Shown here one piece after another: positions 36,201 through 45,387 of a DNA stretch of 64,000 nucleotides. Under the pieces are notes generated by a model, which was not told where the DNA came from, did no database searches, and saw only the letters and a list, made by a program, of their open reading frames with translations. The position numbers and the translations under genes are program-made. Source of the stretch: Mesocentrotus franciscanus (Eukaryota; Echinodermata; Echinoidea; Camarodonta; Strongylocentrotidae); the NCBI GenBank assembly GCA_037976565.1, contig CP137682.1, positions 19,932,751 to 19,996,750 of the forward strand, given 5' to 3'. The first letter of the stretch is position 1, and the number at the start of each line of letters is the position of its first letter.

Positions 36201-39200
36201 ATGGAATAATGTCTTGCCAAAGCACGTTAGCGCCTGGCTGGGGTTCGAACCCTCAATCCTTGGATTCAAAGTCAAGTGAGCACCTCCAGTGCACGAAAAC
36301 GGATGATGAATCTGTTATGAGTCTCGAACTGATTATCTACTTCAAGATGTGAAACGTCGTTTATCGGGTTTGAATTATTATATCTGTGATTTTTTAGCCT
36401 TTGCTGTGACGCCCCCGCCGGCATCCCCCGCCCCCTTCCGTGCACGGTCCAAATTGGTCTTTGTGCAATCAATTTCAAGAGAATTTCATTCAAATTCGTT
36501 GCGAAATTCGTCGCATAGACAAGACCTTATAACGAACGAGGGGTGTTTTTGAATGATGCTTTGACGAAATTGGTTGCAAACTGACAAAATTGATTCATGC
36601 AATTGTACGTTGGCAGCCAAGGATGACAAACTTGATTTGATTTTGACGAAATTTGATGCAAAATGATGAAATCGATTGAACAATGTCTAAAACTGAATGA
36701 CCAAATACGAAATTGACTCTGATACGTGCAAGATTAGGTAATTTCGGAACAAAATTGAATGAGAAAAAGAAAATATCATTACACATAACAGGCGCCTGAA
36801 ATATACCGAACTGTTGATTCATAATAAAACTACCTCTTTCGTGCCGTAAAAGTCGTCTTTCATGACGAGAAAGATGTAGTTCATGACGTCTCTGGATGTT
36901 GATAGGGGAACGTATGGCGTACAGATGAGCCGTTTACCGCTGAAGACATATCTCCTGATAATGGAGATAATCCACCATTCCGAGAAATGGTCTAAGTACA
37001 GAGTAAGGTGATTCTTTGCGACTACACACCGAGCAGCTTTGTCAGAAGCAGGAACTATCCTTATAAATTGATCGGACTCTAAACAAAATAACAAAAAGAG
37101 GGGACCGTGTTAATTTTGTTACGCAGTGGTATGGGATCTACTTTCACAAATAAAGAAGTGTAAGGATTGTGGTTTGACAGGAGAGCTTTGTTGGAGGGTG
37201 ATTGTTTATTCATGAGCAACGGCGTAAAAAAGGTCAATTGCTGCAGGTGATTGCCTATTAACCCTAATAAGGCCGGGGGGCATTATGGCCCCCACCCCCC
37301 TCCGCGATTTTTTTTTTATTGTTCGGGAACGCATACGGATGACGCCCCACCGCTTTATGACTTTATTCTTTCGAGTCTTTCGCATCTTTTAAAACAATTT
37401 TTTTGAAAATCGGACCTACCGTTACAAAGTCACGTGACCTTTTGTCTTTACATGTCGGCCCGAAAATCGCTCATTTTCGTGATTTGTGTACAAAACATAT
37501 GGAAATATCATTTTTCCTAAAAGAGATAAAACATTGGTTATTTGGTCTTGTTTAAAGTTTAGGTGTTTGTTTTGGGGGTCAAAATAGTTGAATTATAGTT
37601 AAAAATGAAATAAAACAACAAAAACAATAAAATACATAAGTTAAAAAAACAATGAAATACATAAGAAATTATCAAATCAAGAGATAACATAAGGAATAAC
37701 CTGGCTCTTCCAAAAAAAATTTGTCGTTTATTATTCCAAATGGTCTAACAAATATATGTAGTGGAAAAGAAAGCATAAATATGAAGAATATATGATTTAT
37801 GGGTAAAAATATAAATTTTTGGCCTTATTTGCATAATTTACCATAAATATGCAAATGAGTAATTTTTTCAAAAAATTGAAATTGCTATAGTATTGTATAC
37901 ACTTCACATGCATGCAAATTTTCACGGCGATCGGCCGTTTCACGGCCGGGATCTTAGAGGGAGCCATAATGCCCCCGGCCGTATTTAGAACTCAAATAGC
38001 CCGGCCTTATTAGGTTTAACAAGTTGTTTTATATATTAGATTATGCATTTTTAAAAAATCCATTCCCACAATTCCCTACGATCTTTCCACAAGAATCTGG
38101 AAAACGGCGGCTGTATGAACTGTGCGACTTATAAGTTATTCAAACACAAAGACTGAAACTTTTTTGGATTTTAAGTGAATTTCTATGCTTAACGAAGATG
38201 ATCAAGTAAAACTCAATGAAGTAGAACATTCTCAGAGGAATATCAACATTGAAGTGAGGCCATATGATACCCAAAAAAGTAAGAAAAGATTATTTTGTAT
38301 GAAGACCTCTGTCATAATTGTGATGTGTTCGTCGTGGCAGTCAGGGGCTCTCTGCACTGTCACAACATATTTCCCCCTATCCCATCCCCTTTTCTTTTGT
38401 CTGACCAAAGAGCATCACCTAATTGAATACTCTCTAATTGAATCAGTCGACGGTAATATTTATAAAAACAATGAGAGATTTACCAAAGATTATTTCATCG
38501 CGAGACCTCCCGCACGTCGAAAGTTCATTTCATAGCTTGATTACCGCCAATAATCAGTGGTAGACATGGACTTGTTACATAGACCGCAGTGTGTGCAAAG
38601 TTCTCATTGCGACTAAGCGGATCGGATCTTGCCAAGCGGATTATGATTATTTATTTCGCGGATACTAGCCGACTGGAATAACCACGAAGAAACGACTGCG
38701 TTTCGTGAGCCTGGCTAGTACAGATCTAGATCTAACACTAATCAGCCTTTACCCCGCATTTACAGTGGAATTCTGTACCTTGAAATTTGCTTCAGTCTAA
38801 TTAAAAAGTATAAATAATTGGTTTAGAAAGATCATCGTGGAATTTCAATATTGAAGTTGACCAACTGTAGATTTTAAGGGGGCACAGCCCTTCTATCGTC
38901 CTTTTTTCCCCGGGATAACGCAATGCCTCTCCAATATTTATGTTATATACCTCTAACCTAATGGGCAATTATAAATATGCCATGCTCATTGCATAACCAT
39001 GGAAAAGGCCTCTTCTTGGTTTTACTCCACTACTGCAGTAGTGGCGTTAAGCTTCTGACTGAGTGTTGAGTCAGAGTGATCCAGGTCCAGATTCAACTTA
39101 GTTTGGATCTAGACTACAAAAAAGAAAAACATCTCTCTCCTTAGCTTCCTAATTCTAGCCAGCCCCAGCCCACAGAGGTTAATAAAAACAGATTACTGAT

Positions 39201-41810
39201 ACTGCCAAGGTTTATTTTCCCTCTCATTTTGTGAAAGATATTTTAAGGTGATGATGGTTATGATGATGATCCTGAAATAGGCCGATTATGATGTAGGCAC
39301 ACAATGCTGCGATCTGTAATGACAAAGCTGTATGACTGCAGGTTCGATGGTGATGATGCAGTCTTATGCAGAATCAAGTAATTGGTGTTAAACCGTGTGA
39401 TGTTTGTCCGTCAGATTTAAAACTGTTACTGTCAAAATGTATGTTTTCTTATCAAACACGTTCACAAAGGCCTTCGAGAAATTAACTCAAGGGCATGTCA
39501 AGTAGCTATAATATAAGACGGGGTTCAAGAATGTATCCAATGGCAAACTTGTATTTCAGTCACGTGTTTTATTCTCCGTCGTGCGCAGCTTTGCCAATTT
39601 TTGTGCAGCAGCTATGCAAGTCGTATGCAGCGCTATGCAAGCTCTGTGTAGCATTCTTGGTGATCCACGCATATCTCGATGCGTTCAAAGTTCAGACGCG
39701 ATGTAATGTAAGTAATTACATATGGCATGATGGTGGGAACGTACCATGGTAGGTACCTTTGCCGGGTACCCATATAACACCTTGGTGGAGAGTGGCAAAT
39801 TCAGATTTATGTCTTGCCAAAGACATTGGTGCAGCGAACCGTGAATTATCTGATCCGCAGTCCGATGACGTATCCACTAGACCACTACTTCTCAACAGTT
39901 CTTGTACAAAGAAGAAGGCAACTTTTAGCATAAGCTTGTCTTGGGTATATCGTTACGCCTTCAATTCAATATAAATCTAATAGCGCATTAAAGAAGTTAA
40001 GAAGATTAGACGAAGAGAGAGAAATGAAAGGAACGGAAGGGAAAGGAATTTATATGGAAATATGGGATATATATGGTAAAAGGAAGATCTTACCAGTCCT
40101 TCGGGTGTATAACACAATTTCTGCCTTGTCTGGGTTGCTGAAAATAGCGCTATGCAAGACAGTGACTTCCACCGGAGTTTCAAACTGAAGATCAGGAGGG
40201 GACAGCTTAAGCCCAACTGAGATGATAACTTCGTCTTTTTCCAGGTTCAAGTCAGGTGGAATGCTTGTCAATGCTTCTGCTGTGATAATATTATGTTTGG
40301 CTCTGTCCACATCGTCTGCTGAAATTTTAACCTTGATGCTGTACTCGTCGAGACTTGTAATCATTGTCTCTTCTGTGTTGCTCTTCCTCGATGAGCGAGA
40401 GCTGTCTCGTGTACTGGTAAGATATGGATCGTATGGTCGGGAGTATGGGGGCACATAGCTAGGGAAAGTACTGCGAAGGGAGTCATAGTTTTCCTCTTCC
40501 AACCCAATGAATGGCTTAACGGCCTTTGTTGCTTCTATATCTAAAAGATAGTCATATATACCCAGATGGCCACCATTAAAAGCAAGGCGTGAGGGTGTCC
40601 AGTAATCATTAGCAAGTCTCCACAGGTCTGCCCCTTTACTAACAAGGAATTTGACAATATCAAGATGACCCTTGTGTGATGCTATGTGAAGAGCTGTAAA
40701 CCCATCTGTATCACCAATTTCAATGCCTGCTCCTTTGTTCACGATATACTCGACGACTTCAAGATGGCCTTCTTGAGAAGCACAAGACAAGGGTGTCCTG
40801 TAGTTTTTGTTACATATGTCAAGCTGTGCCCCTTTCCTAACAAGGTATTTGACAATATCAAGATGACCCTTGAGTGATGCTAGGTGAAGAGCTGTAAACC
40901 CATCTTTATTACCAATTTCAATCCCTGCTCCTTTGTTCACGATATACTCGACGATTTCGAGATGGCCTTCTTGAGAAGCACAAGACAAGGGTGTACTGTA
41001 GTTTTTGTCATATATGTCGAGCTGTGCCCCTTTCCTAACAAGGGATTTGACAATATCAAGATGGCCCTTGAATGATGCTATGTGAAGAGCTGTAAATCCA
41101 TCTTTATCACCAATTTCAATGCCTGCTCCTTTGTTCACGATATACTCGACGACTTCAAGATGGCCTTCTTGAGAAGCACAAGACAAGGGTGTCCTGTAGT
41201 TTTTGTCACATATGTCAAGCTGTGCCCCTTTCCTAACAAGGGATTTGACAATATCAAGATGGCCCTTGAATGATGCTATGTGAAGAGCTGTAAATCCATC
41301 TTTATCACCAATTTCAATGCCTGCTCCTTTGTTCACGATATACTCGACGACTTCAAGATGGCCTTCTTGAGAAGCACAAGACAAGGGTGTCCTGTAGTTT
41401 TTGTCACATATGTCAAGCTGTGCCCCTTTCCTAACAAGGGATTCGACAATATCAAGATGACCCTTGAATGATGCTATGTGAAGAGCTGTAAACCCATCTT
41501 TGTCACCAATATCAATATCTGCTCCTTCGTTCACTAACAGGTCTAACACATGAAGATGGCCTTTCTTTGAGCATAAGTGAACCGATGTCTGTAGGTTAGC
41601 ATCGACCACATTCGCTTTTGCTCCATGATGGGTAAGGCATTTAACCGTTTGCAAATGTCCGTTTTCCGAAGCAATGTGGAGGGCCGTCTTGCCAGACGTA
41701 TCCGAGCAGTTTACATCAACTCCTCCCGAACCCTCTGACTTGTCTTCCGTGTCGATTAATGATTGTATCTTCAGGACGTCTCCTTTTGCTGCTGCTGAAA
41801 ATAGCGCCAT
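23345..41810 (-). CDS. Ankyrin-repeat/ZU5/UPA/Death-domain protein gene (whole span)
   Basis: Six exons were located: 41810-40094, 37078-36834, 32221-32108, 27786-27685, 27401-27315 and 23925-23345. Phases agree at every junction except between the third and fourth, where a linking exon (phase 0 in, phase 1 out) must lie within 27787-32107 and was not found. The product combines about 13 ankyrin repeats with ZU5, UPA and Death domains. ZU5-UPA-Death is the tail of UNC5 receptors and ankyrins, and ZU5 and Death occur in PIDD. No signal peptide or membrane segment is visible, so a cytoplasmic adaptor is likely; any immune or apoptotic role is inference. The introns hold several transposons. The start at 41810 has a good context (AACATGG). 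Confidence 0.87.
23996..24010. repeat. Target-site duplication, left
   Basis: GTAAGGGAAATAAGC occurs here and again at 26506-26520, flanking the LINE. A 15-base duplication fits target-primed reverse transcription. Confidence 0.92.
24011..26505 (+). mobile_element. 5'-truncated LINE, L1/Tx1-like
   Basis: This holds the reverse transcriptase and C-terminal part of ORF2, truncated at its 5' end just before the RT core (PGSDGLSVEFLK). Motifs are NWRPISLLNTDYKILAK, FLFLDFKKAFDVVNHDFL, RRGRRQGCPLSALLFIL and LADDAVLF, then the C-terminal LCAFCKTTESFAHVLLECP cysteine-histidine motif typical of L1/Tx1. The frame is open apart from one-base losses in A runs at 24706-24709 and 24928-24932. The 3' end has an A-rich tail. 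It sits in the last intron of the ankyrin/death gene in the opposite orientation. Confidence 0.93.
26506..26520. repeat. Target-site duplication, right
   Basis: An exact copy of 23996-24010, directly after the A-rich tail of the LINE. Confidence 0.92.
26560..26690 (-). mobile_element. SINE fragment, minus strand
   Basis: Read on the minus strand, a stretch near TTTGGCAAAACATTAATC followed by CCATGTGTAATAAGTGGG and CCTGGAACGG follows the order of the SINE at about 46040-47232. It is diverged and without clear ends. The remaining sequence to 27314 is intron without a gene. Confidence 0.45.
27150..27252. repeat. A-rich and AAAT simple repeat
   Basis: A run of 26 or more A residues followed by AAAT/AAATA units. 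It is low complexity and inside an intron. Long apparent open frames here are artefacts of composition. Confidence 0.95.
27315..27401 (-). CDS. Linker exon between UPA and Death domain
   Basis: 87 bases between a TTTTCAG acceptor and a GGTAAGA donor. It reads SQLSEELTRSEHHLETIVSK followed by a Lys/Pro/Ala-rich end, a charged linker without a recognised domain. The phase (1 in, 1 out) fits both neighbours, which is the main support. Confidence 0.7.
27685..27786 (-). CDS. Linker exon, Ser/Pro/Lys-rich
   Basis: 102 bases after a TTTAG acceptor, ending at a GTAAGA donor. It encodes about 33 residues of low complexity (NQSAQSTPRGSASSKGKAKP). Only the frame needing one base from the previous exon gives an outgoing phase that fits the next exon, so an additional upstream exon is required. 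Confidence 0.62.
27787..28377. other. Intron sequence, no gene seen
   Basis: AT-rich intron between two linker exons. I looked for the missing exon of the ankyrin/death gene here and found none with suitable phase. Confidence 0.5.
28378..28679 (+). CDS. Orphan coding-like block on the opposite strand
   Basis: A good acceptor (TTTTGTCACAG) precedes an open frame of about 100 codons. It reads CPKLRQITIPETAQEYALLC, a short Pro/Ser stretch, then DITVVQYFEGDTLRDFLLQN and NLRYFTWLKRERHP. The mixed composition and lack of repeats look coding, but I do not recognise the family and found no partner exon. It lies in an intron of the ankyrin/death gene in antisense orientation, and a hairpin element starts 12 bases after its stop. 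It may be an exon of a nested gene or a captured fragment. Confidence 0.35.
28691..28834. repeat. 144-bp hairpin (fold-back MITE-like)
   Basis: ATTATCAATATTTCATTGCA at the left end pairs with TGCAATGAATTATTGATAAT at the right end. The stem continues through the CCCCGGTC/GACCGGGG block to the central GGCCATGC/GCATGGCC, with only small mismatches. The loop is about 18 bases. Confidence 0.88.
28900..29060 (+). mobile_element. tRNA-derived SINE, diverged
   Basis: A tRNA-like head with an A-box-like GATTCAGTGGC and a B-box-like GGATCAAAACC is followed by a GTGAGGCATT block where family members read GGCAAGACAT. Ends are approximate. Confidence 0.5.
29240..31380 (+). mobile_element. Decayed L2/CR1-like LINE
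   Basis: Fragments of an endonuclease (VVLGDRNVDYQL, a SEHYLI block) are followed by a linker (YRPWMKNDILDLMYQRDYLK) and reverse-transcriptase pieces. These include a NYGRISVV block, a DKSKCFDKIDHKLLLLKL motif-A region and GPDLFLFCINDI. Stops, substitutions and indels are mixed throughout, so this copy is old, unlike the LINEs at 8440 and 24011. An (ATT)n run sits at 31141-31169. It lies in the intron where one exon of the host gene is missing. Confidence 0.82.
31571..31729. mobile_element. TA-flanked MITE, copy 1
   Basis: 159 bases with perfect 41-base terminal inverted repeats beginning GGGACTTTTAGATTT, flanked by TA on both sides. The second copy is at 42560-42720. TA target duplications suggest Tc1/mariner-type mobilisation. 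Confidence 0.9.
32108..32221 (-). CDS. Exon encoding the end of the UPA region
   Basis: 114 bases, exactly 38 codons, between TTTTGCAG and CAG/GTAAGA. It encodes DTIQDYKVAFPGEQYCVYWG then KGPLFVRHLENEDEVSTQ. It follows the ZU5/UPA exon in phase 0, and its beta-strand-like pattern suits the rest of a UPA domain, though similarity is weak. Confidence 0.78.
32395..34190. repeat. 1.8-kb tandem block, unit 1
   Basis: This matches 34190-36000 with an offset of about 1.82-1.87 kb; for example GATCGTTCTGGGGGCCAAAA occurs at 32641 and 34456. Phrases such as ACCAAACTTGGCAGACAGTT recur in each unit. There is no long open frame and no recognised domain. Confidence 0.85.
34190..36000. repeat. 1.8-kb tandem block, unit 2
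   Basis: Second unit of the tandem block, with the same landmarks. Its end near 36000 carries a short local repeat: GGGCAGAA followed by GTGAACGAAAACAAGGCAAT occurs at about 35974 and 36032. Confidence 0.85.
36130..36275 (-). mobile_element. tRNA-derived SINE
   Basis: On the minus strand: a tRNA-like head with B-box GGGTTCGAACCCC, then GCTAACGTGCTTTGGCAAGA, an ATATTGTCCACCCAGG block and GAGTACCTGG. This is the same family as the SINEs at 770 and 14208. Confidence 0.72.
36834..37078 (-). CDS. Exon encoding the end of ZU5 and start of UPA
   Basis: 245 bases, phase 1 in and phase 0 out, after a TTTGTTTAG acceptor and before GAG/GTAGTT. It contains YLDHFSEWWIIS, the His-Phe-(Ser/Thr)-Glu-Trp landmark at the ZU5/UPA boundary in UNC5 and ankyrins, followed by GKRLICTPYVPLS and NYIFLVMKDD, which matches the opening strands of UPA. 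Joining it to the large first exon restores a continuous domain. Confidence 0.85.
37262..38015. mobile_element. piggyBac-like non-autonomous element
   Basis: 754 bases flanked by TTAA at 37258-37261 and 38016-38019. Terminal inverted repeats are CCCTAATAAGGCCGGG on the left and the complement of ACCTAATAAGGCCGGG on the right. A second inner pair contains GGCATTATGGC and GCCATAATGCC. TTAA target duplication with CCC-type ends is the hallmark of piggyBac-type elements. No transposase frame is present. Confidence 0.82.
38020..38956. other. Intron sequence, no recognisable exon
   Basis: The stretch includes an open frame of 116 codons (38185-38535, plus strand) with no recognised domain and uneven composition; it is not supported as a gene. 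The segmental duplication starts at 38957. Confidence 0.5.
39750..39900 (-). mobile_element. tRNA-derived SINE (copy B)
   Basis: Counterpart of the SINE at 770-925, at the same place in the duplicated block. It is less than a full copy and has approximate ends. Confidence 0.7.
40094..41810 (-). CDS. First coding exon: ankyrin repeats and ZU5 start
   Basis: 1,717 bases, 572 codons plus one base, ending at ACTG/GTAAGA. It contains about 13 ankyrin repeats over residues 5-440. From residue about 100 onward they alternate between a DGFTALHIAS-type and a YRTPLSCASQ-type unit. The pair repeats every 198 bases with near identity, so the array has recently expanded or been homogenised. A Ser/Pro/Tyr-rich linker follows. 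The ZU5 domain then starts (IKVKISADDV through ITAEALTSIPPDLNLEKDEV). Unlike the copy at 1115-3928, the frame is intact. Which copy is ancestral cannot be told from the window. Confidence 0.93.
40683..41476 (-). repeat. 198-bp tandem array within the ankyrin exon
   Basis: Four consecutive 198-base units, each coding two ankyrin repeats, align at 40686, 40884, 41082 and 41280. The units starting at 41082 and 41280 are almost identical at the nucleotide level, silent sites included. This indicates recent unequal exchange or gene conversion. Confidence 0.9.
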
Positions 41811-42172
41811 GTTAAACGTAATTCACACCCACAACTTTTTTCTCAGTATGATATTACCGTGCTCTCCAAACATCATGTTACTTATTGTCATGTGACATTG
41901 AACTACTGTGTAAATTAGGCCGTACCCTTTAGTAGCGATGATATTTGGACTATTCTGAGGAGCAATCAAGCGTGATTATTATGTAAACATTCCATAAATT
42001 GGACTTTGCATTCAGATCCATATTTGGCTTCAGAAGTCTGACTACTGTACAGCGTATTGCAACAATACCGTACTATTGCCTTGCCATTTCTCTGTATTTT
42101 TTGGCCAGAAGTGCGCGAAAGAAAAAAACATGGCGGATTCAATATTTCATTACGCCTCATTTATAACCAGTG

Positions 42173-42559
42173 CTGTAGCTATAGGGTGACGTGGGCCACC
42201 CCATCCCCCTCCCCCCATCACAAACACATATACTTTTTTCATATTTTGTTTTTATTAGAGATTTCATTCGAAAGAAATCATTACATAAAAATCAATGTAA
42301 ATAATTCCACACAAATAAAAATATTCATTTCGTTTTCATAACACAATAAAATATTCACAAAACAGTGAGCAAAGAAGGAGAATAATGGAATGAGATCACT
42401 AAATTTTTCTATTAATAATAACAACATACTGAAATTATTTATTACCATCATTCATGAAAAATAACATAATACATATTTGTATACAATGCACCCTCCGTCA
42501 AAATCCCACGCCACGCCTCCACCCCTTCTACTACTTAACCACCCCCCCCGTAAACATTA
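42173..42559. other. Upstream spacer of the ankyrin gene
   Basis: No gene. It has C-rich patches at about 42200-42220 and 42541-42549 between AT-rich sequence. The promoter of the gene should lie between about 41811 and here, but no element could be identified with confidence. Confidence 0.4.
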
Positions 42560-42720
42560 GGGACTTTTAGATTTGCACGTCGACATAGTGGACTGCAACG
42601 TGTGACGTCCTTATAAGGCACTGTGATGTCCTTTTAAGGCACTGCGGGGCACGGCCCAGTGCCTTAACACAATGTCACATGCGGCAGTCCACGCGCTCGT
42701 CGTCTAAATCTAAAAGTCCC
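42560..42720. mobile_element. TA-flanked MITE, copy 2
   Basis: 161 bases, with the same ends as 31571-31729 (GGGACTTTTAGATTT) and TA on both sides. The terminal repeats have diverged from each other more than in copy 1. Confidence 0.9.
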
Positions 42721-43266
42721 TATTCACATTCACACACCCACGACACTGGAACTCCAGCCAATCATCCTCACTCACAAGACCACACCAAAGACACTCCCAT
42801 TCACACCAAATACAACACTTATCCACCCAAAAACATAAAACACTGTACAAATACGCCATTCACACAACAGCACCCACCTATGCATTTAACACACACACAC
42901 CTAATATCCTAATTCCTTACATTCTGAACCCATAGAGCTCCCTTCTGTTTGATCGTTAGGAAATGATATCTAATTGAGTGGATAATGCAATTTCCCTTCC
43001 TAAATATTCTTAAAAGAGTGGTTTTAGATCGTCTGAGCCATGCTTGCACTTGCAAATTCACTTTGATGAAACAAAATAAGAATCCACCACACTTAAACCT
43101 TCCCTGATTAGATGTACATAAAAGAAACACTAATGCGCATTGATTAGATGTACATAAACAGAAAGAACATCATTGATCCATCATCAATGACATTCCTTTC
43201 GGATCTTGCACCTGACATTGCAATACCTAGCAATGCTACAAAATATTAAAAGCTACCATGTGTATA
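42721..43266. other. CA-rich spacer
   Basis: 42721-42910 is unusually rich in C and A on the plus strand (CACAC and CACCCA words) and almost without G. No gene is recognised. Confidence 0.5.
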
Positions 43267-44942
43267 CAGAGGCGGCCCTCCCGGGGGGCAGTGGGGGCAC
43301 AGTGCCCCCTACTTTTCAAGCACCCGAAAAGTGCCCCTTTTTACATAGGAAAAGTGCCCCTTTAACTTTGTAAGAAGTGCCCCTTTTTACATAGGAAAAG
43401 TTCCCTTTTACTTTGACAAGTGCCCCTATTGATTTCTAAAAAATGCCCCTTCCCCTTTTCAACTCTGATAAGTGCCCCTTTTATTTGGACACGTATCCCT
43501 TTTACTTCGACAAGTTCCCATTTTCCTTTGCAATAAGTGTCCATTTTCAACTCTCATAAGTGCCCTTTTTTATCTCTAGTAAGTGCCCCTTTTCAGGTAC
43601 GAGAAGTGCCTCTTTTCACTTTTGATAAGTGCACCTCTGATATTTGCCCTATTCAAATCTGGGAGGTGCCTCTTTCACCTTGACAAGTGCCCCTTTTCCT
43701 TTGTAAGAAGTGCCCATTCCCCTTTTAATAACTACCCCCATTTTAACTCGGATAAGCGCACCTTATATTTTCACATGTGCCCCTTCTCCTTTATAATAGG
43801 TGCCCCTTTTCCTAATGATAAATGCCCCATTAAAAAAGAGCCCCTTCCCCTTCTCATAAATGCCCCTTCTCTGGTAAATGACCCTTTTCAGGTACGAGAA
43901 GTTACTGCTTTTCACTTCAGATAAGTGCCCCCTTCACCTCCGATAAATGCCCCTATAAAATCTGATCGGTTGCCAATTTCTTTTCTTTTCAACTCTGATA
44001 AGTGCCCCTTTTATTTGGACACGTGCCCTTTTACTTCGACAAGTTCCCATTTTCCTTTATTATAAGTGCCCCTGTTTCAATCACATAAGTGCCCCTTTTC
44101 ATATCTGGTCATTGCCCCTTTTCAGGTGCGATAAGAGCCTCTTTTCACCTCTGATAATTTCTTTTTAACAATGATAGTGCCCCTTTTCCTTTCTAATAAG
44201 GGACCTATCCTCTTTTCATAAATGCCCCCTTTCACCTCTTATAAATGCCCCTATCAAAATCTGATGGGGGCCCCTTTTCCGTCGACAAATGCCCATTTCC
44301 TATTCTCATGACTGACTTTGTTCATCCCTGGTGAGTGCCTCTTTTTGAGGGTGTAAGAAGTTCCCCATTTTCACCTCTGATAATTACTCTTTGTACTTTG
44401 ACACATGATCCTTTTCTTTTCTGATAAGTGTCCCCTTTTCCTCTCATCATTAAACGCCCCCCTAATTTCAAGCGACTAAGAGCAATTTCCCCCAAAGCTA
44501 GCTCGCTACGCTCGCACGCATCTATAGATGATATAGTTATGTTACTTATCAAAGGTCTTTTCAGTCTTCCGTTATGAGAATGTGCTTATAACCCCATCAG
44601 GATTGGGTTTATTCCTCTTTATAAGATGTAATTTTTCGCGCTGCATGCGACCTCACAAATCTTAAAAATTTTCGTCGCTCGCTTCGCTCGCTCGAAAATA
44701 AATTTTCAGACCATCCCACCCAAGTGCATGATGCTTAAGCAATATCTTGTATGGTGTATGAAGTGAAACAAATATTGAAATCATCCCTGATAATGTAATC
44801 ACAATGTAGGGGTATATACCAATGTCTACAAAATTGTATATTTTCGCCTTGAAATTTCCCTTTGTAGGTGCCCTTTTTTCGAGAAAGTGCCCTTTTTTCT
44901 TGGTGCCCCCCCCCCACTTTGGAAGTCGCTCGGCCGCCCCTG
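43267..44942. mobile_element. hAT-like non-autonomous element carrying a repeat array
   Basis: 1,676 bases with ends CAGAGGCGGCC and GGCCGCCCCTG, flanked on both sides by an exact 8-base duplication TGTGTATA (43259-43266 and 44943-44950). Eight-base duplications and CAG(A/G)GGCGG-type ends are typical of hAT elements. No transposase frame is present. The left two thirds is filled by a degenerate array. Confidence 0.9.
43300..44460. repeat. Degenerate AAGTGCCCCTTTT minisatellite
   Basis: Several dozen diverged copies of a unit of about 20-30 bases built on AAGTGCCCCTTTT, separated by variable spacers such as CACTTTGATAAG or ACCTCTGATAA. Two more copies occur at 44865-44910, next to the right end of the host element. 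Confidence 0.92.
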
Positions 44943-45033
44943 TGTGTATACATTTTTCTCCAGCTAGTTACCCTGCACTGCATTGGCATCCAGGTCAGTA
45001 GTCTGGACATTGTATATTTTTTTTAATTTTTTA

Positions 45034-45051
45034 AACAACAACAACAACAAC

Positions 45052-45082
<31 letters not shown>
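45034..45082. repeat. (AAC)n(AC)n microsatellite
   Basis: A short AAC run passes directly into about 17 AC dinucleotides. Confidence 0.97.
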
Positions 45083-45085
<3 letters not shown>

Positions 45086-45243
45086 TACACTCTCGAGTAG
45101 TTAATTCTACAGCAAGTAAGATGTATTCAAGAAGTCAAGCAGGGCACATGTAAAACATCTCTAATGTTGATTTGTTATTATTGATGATTTAATTCTCATG
45201 TTTGTAGATTGATTGATTTTTGTATTATCATTTACCTATTTAG

Positions 45244-45387
45244 GAAATCGGAAAATGGACAGGCTTTATCCTGTTGACATCTAAAGACGCCCTCAACGGT
45301 GGGATAGATGACAGTCGTCCGAATCAAAACGATCTTGATCAACTTGGAGCAGTCATTGCAGAACTGAACGACGCAATGGGCTATTAA
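45244..45387 (+). CDS. Candidate terminal exon, unknown family
   Basis: After an acceptor (TACCTATTTAG), a frame of 47 codons runs to a stop: EIGKWTGFILLTSKDALNGG, then a DDSRPNQNDLDQLGAVIAEL block and a final NDAMGY. The composition looks like a real protein and the other two frames close quickly. I do not recognise the family. A possible 30-base exon in matching phase lies at 44964-44993 (TTTTCTCCAG acceptor, CAG/GTCAGT donor), 21 bases from the hAT element. No further upstream exon was found. Confidence 0.4.
   Translation, partial: EIGKWTGFILLTSKDALNGGIDDSRPNQNDLDQLGAVIAELNDAMGY

Larger units (their letters stand above)
38957..42172. repeat. Segmental duplication, copy B
   Basis: Partner of 1-4312, same orientation. 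It includes the intact first exon of the ankyrin gene. Its right edge (CATAACCAGTGCT then GTAGCTATAGGG) marks the duplication breakpoint. Confidence 0.93.

Noticed and set aside
38185..38535. 116-codon open frame
   Set aside because: No domain, no splice context and no conserved pattern; length alone is not enough in this much sequence.
43300..44460. CRISPR-like array
   Set aside because: The units are degenerate, spacers are not unique or constant in length, and the array lies inside a eukaryotic transposon.
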